From assembly GCF_000372725.1 (NCBI RefSeq), contig NW_005200941.1, forward strand, positions 96,565-160,564: 64,000 nucleotides of DNA, read 5' to 3'. This DNA is from Emiliania huxleyi CCMP1516. Lineage: Eukaryota; Haptophyta; Isochrysidales; Noelaerhabdaceae. The notes under the pieces are model-generated. The model ran no database searches and was not told the DNA's origin. It saw only the letters and a list, made by a program, of their open reading frames with translations. Positions 45,129 through 56,960 of this stretch are shown in pieces. Each line of letters begins with the position of its first letter. Positions within the stretch are counted from its first letter, which is position 1. A program made the position numbers and the translations under genes.

Positions 45129-45222
45129 GAACCATACCTGTACAGCTCTACACGCGAGAGACCGAGAGTGTCCCTATTGCCGCGAGCCAGTGATGATGTG
45201 GCTCGCCCCGCGCCCTGTGTGA
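45121..45222 (+). pseudogene. RING-finger C-terminal half, right copy
   Basis: LCKNHTCTALHARDRECPYC then REPVMMWLAPRPV and stop; the last 19 residues and 3' flank are shared with 41586-41682 in inverted orientation. The first half is diverged. The P450 gene's first codons overlap on the other strand. Confidence 0.5.
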
Positions 45223-45767
45223 GATGTATGCCGATCTGTGTGAGATGTATGCCGGGGAAGTTTCTTCTGTTCCAATCTAAATAAATAATAAATACAACGG
45301 ACACGCCAAACGAGGGGTGGGAGAAGGACAGGGTGGTCCCCACCTGCACAAGCAGGATCTTGTAGGACGATCAGGGACACAGGGGAACGGGAGCGGGGAG
45401 CGCATCGCGACACGGAGGGGGGCTGGGCAGGGGGTTCACCCTCACGACAGGAATCCCATCTCTCGTATAGGACAGGTTGCACCCGGCGGCACGGGGGCAA
45501 GCGCGGGCCTCCTACTGGTTGCGCTCTCCTAGTTCTCCTGCTCCTGACAAGGGACAGCGACAGGCTCGCAGCACGGTGGACTCCCTATCCACTGGCGATC
45601 TCTCTCGACTAGCGACCTTCCTCCGACGTCTCACCGGCAGTCTCTTCTACCACAGGCAGACTGACACGTGGGTGGCAGTGGCGGTGATAGGAGTCTCCCA
45701 CTCTGTGGGCCTCGCTAGAAGTGCGACCCCTGCGTCTGTTCCAATCTGCTGTGAATCATCGCGCTTC
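45223..45767. other. Spacer between RING end and right actin arm
   Basis: Contains a duplicated GTGTGAGATGTATGCCG and an AAATAAATAATAAAT polyadenylation-like run at about 45279; otherwise no feature and no counterpart on the left. Confidence 0.5.
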
Positions 45768-47357
<1,590 letters not shown>

Positions 47358-47451
47358 CGCCCCGATCCATGACGAGAGAGACAGTATTCTTCGGCCGCTG
47401 CGTTATATTACGCCGACTCCGCGGGCGACGACGCGACGACCGCTGCGTCCC

Positions 47452-49551
47452 CTAACGCTCGACATGTGTGCCGCCGCGGTGCCGGCGGCGGCCGTCGCCT
47501 CTCAGGCGCTGGAGAGCTCTCGTCACGCCGCGCCAAAGCTCCGCCTCGATCGCGTGCGGGAGTAGGGCCGGCAGGGCAAACGGCAAGCCGAGCGGGTGGA
47601 TGACGGTCCGCACCCACCGCCCGTCGCCCGTGCGGAGGTAGGCGACGGCGAGGATCGACGAGCCCAGCGCGACCAACGCCGCCGCGAGGAGGAGCTTGAA
47701 CGAGGTGCTGCGCGGCTGTGCACTGTGGACCAGCCCGAGCGAGAAGGTCACGCCGAACTTGAGCGGCGAGCTGCTCGTGTGGTGGAGGAGCTCCGACTCG
47801 ATGGCCGCGGCCGGCCGCAAAAACATGGTCGCGACAGCCGTGGCGGGGACGAGGATGCAAGCGGCGCACCAGACGTGCCCCGCCAGCCGTCCGTTGCCCG
47901 AAGCGAGCTGGGTCAGGTAGGCGGCCGCGAAGAAGGGCAGCGTGAAGGCGCCGGGCCGCGCAATCCAGAGCGGGACCGAGGGGCGTGGCTCTTGGTCGTA
48001 GTACGAGGCGGAGTGGGAGCGGACCCAAAAGACCACGGCCAAGAATGCCAGCGCCTGCCGGAGCACGGCGCCGCAAGGCAAGCGCGAGAGCGCGCGCCGC
48101 GTGCGTGGCGTCAGCAGGAGGGCGAGCGTGACGTAGCTCGCGCCCGCCGAAGCGCCCGCGCCAAAGGAGGCCAGCCCGTTGGTGAGGAGGACGGGGATGG
48201 CGGCCGAGGCGACGAGGACGGCCGGGATCGGTAGACGCGCCAGCGGCAGCCACGAGCGCGGCGCGAAGAGCAGTGGCGCCGGCATGTGCGGCTGGCGTCC
48301 TGCAGGCGGCGCGGGCGGCGGCGCGGGCGGCGTGGTAGAGGTACTCAGCTCGCCGCTCACCTCTGGAGGCGACGGTGGCGGTGTGCTGCCCAGCCCGCCA
48401 TTGCCGCTGGCCCCCAGTCTGGCGGTCTGGACGTCTGCCGGCGGGATGTACCCTGGGGAGGGCAGCGAGGCGCCTGCCCCCACGGAGCATGAGTACGGCA
48501 TCGGCGGCATCGGCATCGACATTACCGTCACCACTGGCATCATCGGCGTCGCCGCCACCGGCTTCACCACCGCAATCGGCACCGCCACCGCCATCGGCAG
48601 AGCGTGCATCGGCGGCGGCACCGGCTGGTGCGGCGGGGCGGGGGCCGGCATAGAGGCGGGCGCTGCGCGCGACATCCAACCCGGCGCCGCTCCGCCATGG
48701 CTGGCCAACGAGGAGGCTGCGCCGCCCTTGCGCCGCTCAGGCGGCGACGCGAGCCCAATCAGCGCGGAAGCCGCGCATGCATCGGCGGCGGCGGCGGACG
48801 GCGTCCGCTGAATCTGGCTCTGAACCTGCAAAAGGGAGGTGAAAGGTGCGAGGAGCGGCTGAGCCCCTAGCCGCGGCGGCTCAGCCGCACGCCCTGCCGT
48901 CTCCAACAAAGATGAGCCGCTCGTCCCGGGCCCCTCCCAATCCGGCAGCGGAAAAACGGGCGTGAGAGTCCGTCCGACGCGGAACTCGACCAAAACGGTT
49001 CCAGAGACCGCGCTGCTGGCAGCGAGTGGGATGAGGCCGGGCAGCGGAGCGCCCGGCGCCTCGTCCCGCAAAACGACCAGCGTGGGCCCGGTGCAGTCTG
49101 AGGTCTGGTTGACGACGCGGTGCGGCGGCAGCGGCGTCGTCGCGGATGGGGTGCATTCGTTCCACACGCCTTCTGTGCGCCGGTTCTTCAGGCCGCGAGG
49201 AGCGATGAAAATGCGCGACGCCGCGATTAATACTCCCCCCGACCTGCACCGGCTGCAAAAGTGCTCTCGAAAGGCTCCGCCGCCGGCAGAGAGGAGCACT
49301 TCTCCACACAGTCGAGCAATTGAACCGCGCGACATCTCGTGGCCCCAGCAGTTGAAGGAGTGCTGCGTGTGCGTCTTGCGCTTCTTGCGAGCCGCCTTGT
49401 CGGGCGTGCTCCCGCCGTTGGCGTGGTCGACGGCTCCGGCGGCGGAGGGAACGAATGCAGCCGAGCTGAGGCTACCTTCGGCGACCTTCGCCATAACTTG
49501 CGGCGCTGGCTCGCCACTGTCGTCGGGGCTGCCTACGCTCGACGTCGACAT
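47452..49551 (-). CDS. Cys-rich plus polytopic membrane protein, unknown
   Basis: 699 aa in one open frame. The N-terminal 200 residues include a Cys/His-rich patch (FNCWGHEMSRGSIARLCG; FREHFCSRCRSGG) that might bind zinc, followed by RIFIAPRGLKNRRTEGVWN. A Pro/Ala/Met-rich linker (about 300-440) leads to about seven hydrophobic helices (e.g. PIPAVLVASAAIPVLL; LRQALAFLAVVFWV; CAACILVPATAVATMFL; FKLLLAAALVALGSSILAVA). The tail is basic. No family recognised: possibly a membrane sensor or transporter with a soluble metal-binding head. It converges on actin copy 2. Confidence 0.6.
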   Translation of the reverse strand: MSTSSVGSPDDSGEPAPQVMAKVAEGSLSSAAFVPSAAGAVDHANGGSTPDKAARKKRKTHTQHSFNCWGHEMSRGSIARLCGEVLLSAGGGAFREHFCSRCRSGGVLIAASRIFIAPRGLKNRRTEGVWNECTPSATTPLPPHRVVNQTSDCTGPTLVVLRDEAPGAPLPGLIPLAASSAVSGTVLVEFRVGRTLTPVFPLPDWEGPGTSGSSLLETAGRAAEPPRLGAQPLLAPFTSLLQVQSQIQRTPSAAAADACAASALIGLASPPERRKGGAASSLASHGGAAPGWMSRAAPASMPAPAPPHQPVPPPMHALPMAVAVPIAVVKPVAATPMMPVVTVMSMPMPPMPYSCSVGAGASLPSPGYIPPADVQTARLGASGNGGLGSTPPPSPPEVSGELSTSTTPPAPPPAPPAGRQPHMPAPLLFAPRSWLPLARLPIPAVLVASAAIPVLLTNGLASFGAGASAGASYVTLALLLTPRTRRALSRLPCGAVLRQALAFLAVVFWVRSHSASYYDQEPRPSVPLWIARPGAFTLPFFAAAYLTQLASGNGRLAGHVWCAACILVPATAVATMFLRPAAAIESELLHHTSSSPLKFGVTFSLGLVHSAQPRSTSFKLLLAAALVALGSSILAVAYLRTGDGRWVRTVIHPLGLPFALPALLPHAIEAELWRGVTRALQRLRGDGRRRHRGGTHVER

Positions 49552-49759
49552 GGCGGCAAGCGCTGGATGGTCAGCGTCGATGGCCCAGCTGCGATGGCCA
49601 CAGGTGCAACCGAAGCCGGTCCGATATGCGCCGCGCGCCGAGCTTGATCGCCGTCGAGATCTCGGCGGTGCGGTGGTAGCGAGACCCCCGGGGGACCCGG
49701 GGGACGCCAGTGTGTCTTCTCGGCTGGTTGGAACACCCGTGTGTTTCTTGTGCGCGCGG

Positions 49760-49809
<50 letters not shown>

Positions 49810-50480
49810 ATGTTTCCACGCACCGCGTCTCGTTTCTTTCTTTTCCTTTTTTGTTTGTTTCTCTACAGCACCCTCTCCTTTCCTCTTTATCTAGTTTCCG
49901 GGGGAAAATCATCAATTTTCCGGGCTCTGAGCCGAGTCTGAGGGTGAGGCTGGTTTGGGCCCAAAATCAGCCGAATCGGCAAAATACCGGGGTATTTTGC
50001 GGGTATACCTAAAACTGCGGGTATACCTGGAAAACACCCGGGTAGTTTGCCGGTTTCCTCGATTTTGCTTCAGATTTTGCCCCAGGCCAGCTCTCAGACT
50101 TGGAGCACTTGGAGAGGACCCCCTCTGGTTTCCCTCTGGGTTGCCGGAAACCTGTATACAGGCCAACTCACCCCCATCACCCTCCCGTAACGCCAGTTTT
50201 CTTCACGTCAATCGGACATACCCGGGTAGGCCTTCCCCCATTTTGCCGTCGGTCGGTCATATTTCGCTCTTCACGTCGGCCGAATCGCAAAGAGGAGCCC
50301 CGCGCACGCACAACTCGTCTCCGCAGGAGAAACCCCTCCCCAAAGAAAGACACAGGCGAGGTGGGTGGGTCACGCAATAGGAGAGCGCCACACACAGGGC
50401 GCTCTACAGACAGAACAGAGGGGCGAGCGGCGTCCGTGCTCCGTCCGGCGGACACAAACTGCGGTACGGCAAAGGCCAAA
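49552..50480. other. Intergenic
   Basis: A (TG)n tract at 49766-49807, an AT-richer block with GGGTATACC palindromes near 50000-50030, and CTTGGAGCACTTGGAG at 50099. No gene is supported. Confidence 0.5.
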
Positions 50481-50597
50481 GCCGCTAGCAGTTGCATAGT
50501 TTATTTGCCGCAGCCCCGCCCAGCCGCCCTAGTTCGTCCCCTTGGTAGAGAAGACTAATCCTGCGGGAAGCAACCAGCCACAAACCGGTACAGGCTA

Positions 50598-51033
50598 GGC
50601 CGAGCGTTTTTGATCTCTGGGTCTGTGGGGGGCCGAGCCGCCTCGGGGTGGCGGGCGGGCGGGCGTTTTGAAAAACAGAAAACAGAAAACAAGAGGGGGC
50701 CCGGGGGCCCAGGCCCCCCACTGGGAGTAGAAAATACGCCCAGGGGGGCCAAGGAGGCGGCGCGGGGAAGCAGCATCACGTGAGAGCAGGAAGGATGGCG
50801 CTTAGGGTCGGGCTTTGAACAAGGGTTTCCAGGTTTTAGATCAGTATTGGTGTCGGCACACATCCCCACATGAGGTCAGCGGCGCGCAGTGCCTCTCTCG
50901 CAGGCTGATTTTCTTTTTAGCTTGTTTTTGTTTTCAGTCTAGGGGGGCCGACCCCCTCAGAGCACAGAGGCGGCGGGCGGGCGCCCACAGACCCAGAGTG
51001 CAGAGATCAAAAACGCTCGGCCCTACGCTACAA
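50598..51033. repeat. Foldback (inverted-repeat) element
   Basis: 50598-50700 and 50920-51033 are imperfect inverted copies: GATCAAAAACGCTCGGCC, CACAGACCCAGAG, GGCGGGCGGGCG and GTTTTCTGTTTTC-like parts occur in mirrored order around a 220-bp centre. Confidence 0.75.
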
Positions 51034-51639
51034 CATATTTCACGATTCAGTTTCACAGAGCTTGTTCACAGAGCTCAGAGGTACTCTGAGACGGACTCTC
51101 CGTCGTGCAGTCTGCTGCGAGCCTCAAACAGAAACACACGGAAAACTCCGACAAACGACAGTCGACACGCCTCCTCGCTCCTGTGTCGGAATTCGCGAGG
51201 ACGCGACCTCGCTACGTGTGCGCAGGCTGCTCCCTCGCGACCCCACACTCTCGCTGCATCGACCATCGTGCAAAGGTGCATGCTCGCCCTCCAAAGTCCG
51301 GCACCGCGGCAGCACCACTGCTCGGCCGCCCTCAAAAGTACGGCAGCACGTGCCACGCAAAGACGTACCCACAGCCATCCACCGCCTCGCCGCCCCAACT
51401 GCCGGGCCAAGTGGTCTCGAGGAAGTGGCCGGGGAGAATTCTATCTCCGCGGCCGTGCAGCGCCCACGGTGAGGCGGCCCCGTCTCCGAGGGGCGCCGGG
51501 AGAGCGCCGTCGAGAGCGGAGGCAAGCGCACCTACCGCCCGCACGCGCGAGCGATCAGACCCGCGGCCGCACGGCCGCAGAGTCACCCCGGCCCTCCGCT
51601 CCTAATATATGGGAGGGGGGGAGGGGGAGGGGGGAGGAG
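51034..51639. other. GC-rich, no confident gene
   Basis: Open frames exist on both strands but lack recognisable domains. A degenerate direct repeat (CAAAGTCCGGCACCGCGGCAG / CAAAAGTACGGCAGCAC) lies near 51290-51350. Confidence 0.4.
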
Positions 51640-51890
51640 GGTCGGTGCTACAGGGCAAGGCGAGGACCTGCAGCTTCCTCTGACTCGCGTCGGCCCCACA
51701 GGCTGAGGGAGACTCGTTCCTGGTGCTGTAGGCACCAGCGGCTTCCTCTTCCTCGCGTCGGCCGCCCTCCTCCCGGTAAGCCTGGTCGCCGCCGGCTTCC
51801 TCGCCGCCCTTCCTCTTCTCGGCTCCCTCCTCAACCTCCTCCTGCCTGCGCTCCTAGATGCGGATCTCTCTCTCTCTCTCTCTCTCTCTC
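51640..51890 (-). repeat. Inverted-repeat arm ending at a (CT)n tract and gap
   Basis: Reverse complement of 54702-54900: GCTCCTAGATGCGGATC, GGCTTCCTCGCCGCCC, GCACCAGCGGCTTCCTC. It is followed by (CT)n that runs into the gap, just as (GA)n precedes the other arm. Confidence 0.8.
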
Positions 51891-51990
51891 NNNNNNNNNN
51901 NNNNNNNNNNNNNNNNNNNNNNNNNNNNNNNNNNNNNNNNNNNNNNNNNNNNNNNNNNNNNNNNNNNNNNNNNNNNNNNNNNNNNNNNNN
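51891..51990. other. Assembly gap (100 N)
   Basis: Exactly 100 N, flanked by (CT)n on the left and a G-run on the right, so the gap was probably caused by simple sequence. Confidence 0.99.
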
Positions 51991-52003
51991 GGGGGGGGGG
52001 GGT

Positions 52004-53947
52004 CTAGAGGAGCGCGACGCCCACCGTGCGCTGCCGCCGCTCGCCGCGCAAGGCCCGCCGCCGCGGCCGCCGCTCGCCGCTGCCGCAGCGACGCGAGCTT
52101 ACGGGCAGCGAACGACGCCTGGCACCGCAAACCGGGACGCGGGTGGGGGGATTGGGAGGCCCCTCTCTCATGCCGAAGCGGTCCGTTTCGCCGCCCGCCC
52201 AGAGCTCCCACAGGCTGAGCTCGCCGCCGTGAACGGCGTCTGACCCGCGCTCCGTAGCACGGGGAGCGCCGTCGCCGGACCGGGCGCCGCCGCCCGTTTG
52301 ACCATCGCCGCCGCCACCGGACCTATGTGCCGAACACGCCAACATTGGGGCGGGAAGACGGCATCGTGCAGAGTCTTCAGAGCGCCGCGTGAACGCTCGG
52401 GGGGGGGGGGGGGGTGCAGTGAGTGCGAATACGGTCGAACACAGCGGAGCCCCGCGTCCTCTCGAGCGCTAGTTGGAGAGTACGTAATTCCGCTTCTAGG
52501 CGCGAGATAAGGGGAGATATGGGGAGATATGGGGAGGTATTCCGCTTCTAGGGTGGCGGACCCCGTGCGCCGCGAAGGCGTCGGCGCTGCGGCGCATGCA
52601 GGCCAGCATGCCGCAGAAGTGCCCGGCCTGTTTCAGACAGTAAGGCAGGGTAAGGGAAGGTCAACTTCTCCACACACACAAGGTGGTGGTGGGGCAAGGG
52701 CCAGGCTAGCCCCTCGCGACTCCACGTCTAGAAGACAGGAGCCCCACGGCATTCAACGTGCAAGGCCCGCGCCGCGGTGTGAGTGAGTGTCCGAAGTGAG
52801 TGTGTGCGTGTGTGCGTGTGCCCGACCTGCATGAACACACAGTCCTCCACCCCCCCTCCCCCCCTCCCCGTCCCCGCCACCACCCTCTCCGCCTTCTCCG
52901 AGCCCACCCCCACCGAGCCCGCCGCCCCCTTCGCCCCCACCTCCCTCTCCGCCCTCACCGCCGCCACCGCCGCCACCTCCGGGCAACCAGGGCGCCGGGC
53001 CAAGGCTACGGGCACGCAAGATGCGACTGCGGCACGCTCCGAATGTTGCTGCCGAGGGCGTGCTGCCGCGAGCGCTGCCTTGCGCGGGGTGGGGGTGCGC
53101 CCCAAACCCCCCATGCCCGCGCCCCGACCCCTACCCCCACGGTACCCCCCAACCCATCCCCTACCCCCACGCTACCCGAACCCCCATGCCCGAGCCCCGA
53201 CCCCTACCCCTCGTGGCAGTCGGAACGCAGACCCACCCCCGAGCATCTAGCGCGCCGGGCCAAGCGCGCGCCCCGACAGGAACGCCATCGAGGCACGCGT
53301 TCAAGCAGCGGAGGGCGCCGCCTATTAGGGGGAGATCTGGGGAGATATGGGGAGATATGGGGAGATATGGGGAGATATGGGGAGATATGGGAAGATATGG
53401 GCGCCGCCTATAGCCCCCCCCCCCCCTCCCCCCCTCCAGCCTGGCCCGAGAGTGAAGCCCGCATACAGCACAGATTGGCTGAGTGACAGGGTTGGAGGTG
53501 CGCAGGACGGACTGGCTGAGTGACAGGGGTGGAGGTGCGTGTCAGGATTGGGTGGGTGGGCGATCCACACCTATACGAAGGGGCGAGCGCCGAGCGTGGC
53601 GCACACGACGCCGTGAAGAGAGGGCGCGGGTCGAGGCAGCGGAGACCGCCGCCGCCGCTCGGCGCAGCTCCGCGGGGAGGGGAGGCGGCGGCTGCGGCGG
53701 GAGAGCTGGCGGCGGGAGAGCCGGCGGCGGGGGGCGGCAGGAGGAGGAACGCATGCGCCGCGGCGAAGGCCAGCAGGCCAACGGCGACCACCTTTGGGTG
53801 GTGCTGGGGCGGGCGGGGGGAGGCTGCCCCCGCCGCCGCCGCCACCCTCTCCGCCGCCCCGTCTGCAGCCTTCCCCGCCGCCGCCCGCTTCGCCCGCGCC
53901 GCCGCCATGGCCGCCTCATCCCCGTCCATTGCTGCCGCCGTATCCAC
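52004..53947 (-). CDS. Probable type II membrane protein gene, incomplete
   Basis: Start at Met 53947 (MDTAAAMDGDEAAMAAARAK), then one membrane span (VVAVGLLAFAAAHAFLLLPP), a topology typical of Golgi enzymes. Downstream exon-like pieces: about 53110-52830 ending VEDCVFMQ, then about 52627-52560 starting AGHFCGMLACMRRSADAF, then a block with GGELSLWELWAGGETDRFG near 52210 that runs toward the gap. Intervening introns carry ILE-B, ILE-A, decamer arrays (53330-53400) and C/G-rich minisatellites. The catalytic domain is not recognised and exon borders are only partly defined. Confidence 0.4.
52330..52557. repeat. Intronic element ILE-A, copy 2
   Basis: Matches 26895-27120 over most of its length, with a G-run insertion near 52400. 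Confidence 0.8.
52655..52775 (-). repeat. Intronic element ILE-B, copy 3
   Basis: Sense orientation again ends GTGTGGAGAAG...CCCTGCCTTACTGTCTGAAACAG-like at the 3' splice site. The intron's 5' end GTCGGGCAC mimics the next exon's GCCGGGCAC. Confidence 0.75.
53328..53405. repeat. GGGGAGATAT decamer array in intron
   Basis: Seven units, bounded on both sides by GGGCGCCGCCTAT copies (53317-53331 and 53399-53412). Confidence 0.88.
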
Positions 53948-54149
53948 CGCGCCCTCTGCCGCCGCATCGCTGCCCTCGCCGCTGCCGCCGACGGCGTGCG
54001 GCTCCTCCTCTCCCTCCGCGACGATGGCGGCGGCGGCGAAGAGGAGGAGGAGGAGGAGGAGGAAGGGCGGCAGGGCGGCGCCGAGGGCGGGCAGGTTGTC
54101 TGGCTGAGCGAGGAGGGAGAGCAGCGGCGCCGAGGAGGCGAGGGCAGGC

Positions 54150-54440
54150 CTGCGTCATGTCGAACACACAAGAGTTAGGGTGTGAGAGTGCAGGTGCAAG
54201 TGCAGGTACAGGTACAATCAACACAATAGGCTGGGAATGAGGAGAGGGCAGGCGCCTGGCTGCGTCACTATAACATGCCAGAGTCAGAGAGAGCGGAGGG
54301 GAGTGGGAGCGAGCTGCGAGGCGGTGTCCGTGTGTGCATGGCAGGGGCGTGAGTAAATAGACTGAAGTCCGGGCCGCGTCATGAACACGCAAGAGTCAGA
54401 GAGAGCGAGAGTGGAAGGGGGTGAGAGAAGGGAGGGGCGT
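54150..54440 (+). repeat. Three degenerate tandem units, about 110 bp
   Basis: Each has TGCGTCA-like, AACACRCAAGAGT / ATGCCAGAGT and CAGAGAGAGCG elements. No gene is seen here. Confidence 0.65.
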
Positions 54441-54602
54441 TCGTGTGCATGGCTCAGGGAGAGAGTGGGAGTGAGCAAAGAGCGCGTGGTGAGTACACAG
54501 GCTGCGAATTCAGCGTACACAGCGGACGACAGCGGAAGGCGGCCGAATGCTCGAGTGCTAGTCGGCAGGGCTCTCCCACCACAACACACACACACACACA
54601 CA

Positions 54603-54900
<298 letters not shown>

Positions 54901-54984
54901 GCCTGCTTGACAGTGGAGGAGCGAGTCATCAGCAGGTCAGGCCGAGGCGAGAGAGAGGAGAAGGCCGGTGCCAGCCGCGAGGAG

Positions 54985-55140
54985 GAGGAGGCCTCCAGTC
55001 ACCGACCCGCCGGGCCACCTGCGGGCACGCGCAAGGGGGAAGGGGAGGGTGCGTGGCTTTGTGCTGTGGGAGGAGGCCTCCAGTCACCGACCTGCGGGAG
55101 AAGCGAGGGGGAAGGGGAGGGTGCGTGCCTTGTGCTCAGT
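54985..55140 (+). repeat. Two tandem units, about 90 bp
   Basis: GAGGCCTCCAGTCACCGACC, GGGGGAAGGGGAGGGTGCGT and TTGTGCT appear twice in order. Confidence 0.8.
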
Positions 55141-55209
55141 GGGTGGCGGTGCCTAGAGCCGGAGCTCCTCGCGGGAGTGCGTCCGCGCGCGCCTCTCTCT
55201 GTCTACTCC

Positions 55210-55940
55210 TCAGGGGCTCCCGCTGGCGTCGCCCGGGCTGCGCGTTCGCCTGTCCGAAGCGTGGCTGGCAACCTCCCGCGCCGCGTACAGTGCGGCGAGG
55301 GGAGGTAGTGCCGCGGCGAGCCGAGGCAGTGTGACGCAAAAGAGGCGCGCGACTTGCGACGAGGGGAGGAGGCTGAGGACGCCGTGCACTTCCCGGCCCT
55401 CACTCAGGTAGTAGACGCGTCCGGAGGCGTCGAGCACGCGGCGCGATCTGATGCGGTGCGTGAAGGGCGAGCCGTCCTTGCGGTAGTTTGTCAGCGTGGT
55501 GGACGCAGAGCCGAGGCGGCACGCCTCGGCAAAGGCCCTTGCCTCTCGCGTGTCTGTCTTCGGTCCCTGCGAATAGGGTGACAAGGACGTCGGCAGTGTG
55601 TAGCGTCCGAAACCCTGTCGCTCCTTTCATGCGGCCGGACCATATCTGGCCATGCATGAAGGAGCTATGCACGGACCTGGAGGAGCTTTGGAGAGCTGCC
55701 GAGGGCCTCGTTGGCCGAGAAGCCACACAGCCGTGTCCACGCCGAGTTGACGGCGACAATCCTCTCCCCCTGGTCGAGAACGATGGAAGCCATTGCACAC
55801 TTTAGTTCGTGATGGCCAGATTCGTCAGAGAAAAAAGGAAAAAAATCATCTTTTTGTAGCGGAGGTTGAGAAGTGTCAAAGCAGAGCGCCGCCCTCGCGG
55901 CTCTCGAGAGCGAGTTTTCGCCAGACAGCCACACGTCCAT
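55210..55940 (-). CDS. PAS/LOV-like sensory domain protein lacking the LOV cysteine
   Basis: Predicted exons 55677-55940 and 55210-55566, about 206 aa. After removing 55567-55676 the chain reads SIVLDQGERIVAVNSAWTRL, CGFSANEALGSSPKLLQ, GPKTDTREARAFAEACRLGS, LTNYRKDGSPFTHRI, i.e. a full LOV-type PAS core. In photoactive LOV domains the loop is GxNCRFLQGPxTD; here it is GSSPKLLQGPKTD, so the adduct-forming Cys is replaced. It may still bind flavin or another ligand. The C-terminal tail (LFCVTLPRLAAALPPLAALY) is hydrophobic-helical. No output domain is present. Confidence 0.7.
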
Positions 55941-56061
55941 TATGGCGCGCGTTCTCGCCGGACGGACGTTCGCCGGCAGGCCGCGAGGGCATCTGCCGGC
56001 GCTCGTCTGCCAAAGTGGCGCCAGAGTGGAGAACTGGAGGCTGCATATTCAAACGGCCGAG

Positions 56062-56212
56062 GCGGTCTACCGTCCGGCGGCGGCGGTCTACCGTTCGGCG
56101 GCTGAAAAAGGGGTAGACGAGTCTACCGCGGTCTACCAAGTCTACCGGTAGACTGGGGTCGTAGGTTCATCACGGTCTACCGGTAGACTCGTCTACCAAA
56201 CGGTCTAACCAG
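56062..56212. promoter_or_regulatory. Cluster of GGTCTACC motifs and TCTACCGGTAGA palindromes
   Basis: At least six GGTCTACC/AGTCTACC motifs in 150 bp, including two copies of the palindrome GTCTACCGGTAGAC at about 56142 and 56178. It lies between the PAS gene start (-) and a + strand frame, a plausible place for regulator binding. Confidence 0.45.
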
Positions 56213-56215
56213 GCG

Positions 56216-56739
56216 GTGCGGCCGCCAGTGCCGCCATCGTTTCCGCCACCCGCACTGCCACGTCCGTCCCTGCCGCTGGAACGGCTGCAGGGTCGTGGGG
56301 CCGCCCCAGCGGCTCCGCACCTGGCGTTTTGGCCGCGAGGGCCGCCACCGTACCCGCCGCCCCTGCCGCCGCCTCCAACACGCTCCTCACACACGCGCGA
56401 CGCACCGGCTACGACCTGGGCCATTGCGTCCCGTGGGACGGTGGTCGACGAGCCGTCGTGCCCGGGGCGCCACCAGCGCCGGCCGCAGCGAACACGCCAC
56501 CGATCGCATTGCAACGTGCTGCCGCGGACGTTGCGGGAGCCGGGGCGGTCCCCACACCTCCGCGCGCCACCGCACCGCCCGCCGAGCGGCTGTCGCCAGT
56601 GGCGCGGAGGCTGCTGTTCGATGAGGGCTCGGCGCGGGGGCGCATTCTTCGGGCGCTTCTACGGCAGTTCACGATGCTCGGCCCGCGCTCGACCTCCTCG
56701 TTTGACAGGGGGCGAAGTGACGGAGAGACTCACCTTTAG
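56216..56739 (+). CDS. Ala/Pro-rich reading frame, tentative
   Basis: Open frame of about 175 codons, mostly Ala/Pro-rich, ending in a more protein-like section (ERLSPVARRLLFDEGSARG; ILRALLRQFTMLGPRS) and stopping at 56739. It has no Met before 56329 and no family. It may be a terminal exon or a chance frame in GC-rich DNA. Confidence 0.3.
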
Positions 56740-56960
56740 ATATTAAATTAGATGCGGTACTACTATACACATCAACATCAGGATTGCACTTTCAAGTCGT
56801 GTGCACACGACACTCACATCGCATAGAGAATACAGTAGATAGACCCCGTCTCAACATCCAGTGAGACTCGCAATCACAATCATCCCCCAACATACAGTAG
56901 TCAACATGAACTACTCACATCAGCACAACGACCGCGCAAAATCACCCTCAAATTGTGTAC
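56740..56960. other. Intergenic, A/T-richer 3' flank
   Basis: Lower GC than either side, consistent with 3' UTRs of the flanking frames; CATACAGTAG and related strings recur. No gene. Confidence 0.5.

Noticed and set aside
52780..53120. Pro/Ala-rich + strand frames
   Set aside because: Low-complexity shadows of the minus-strand exon ending VEDCVFMQ.
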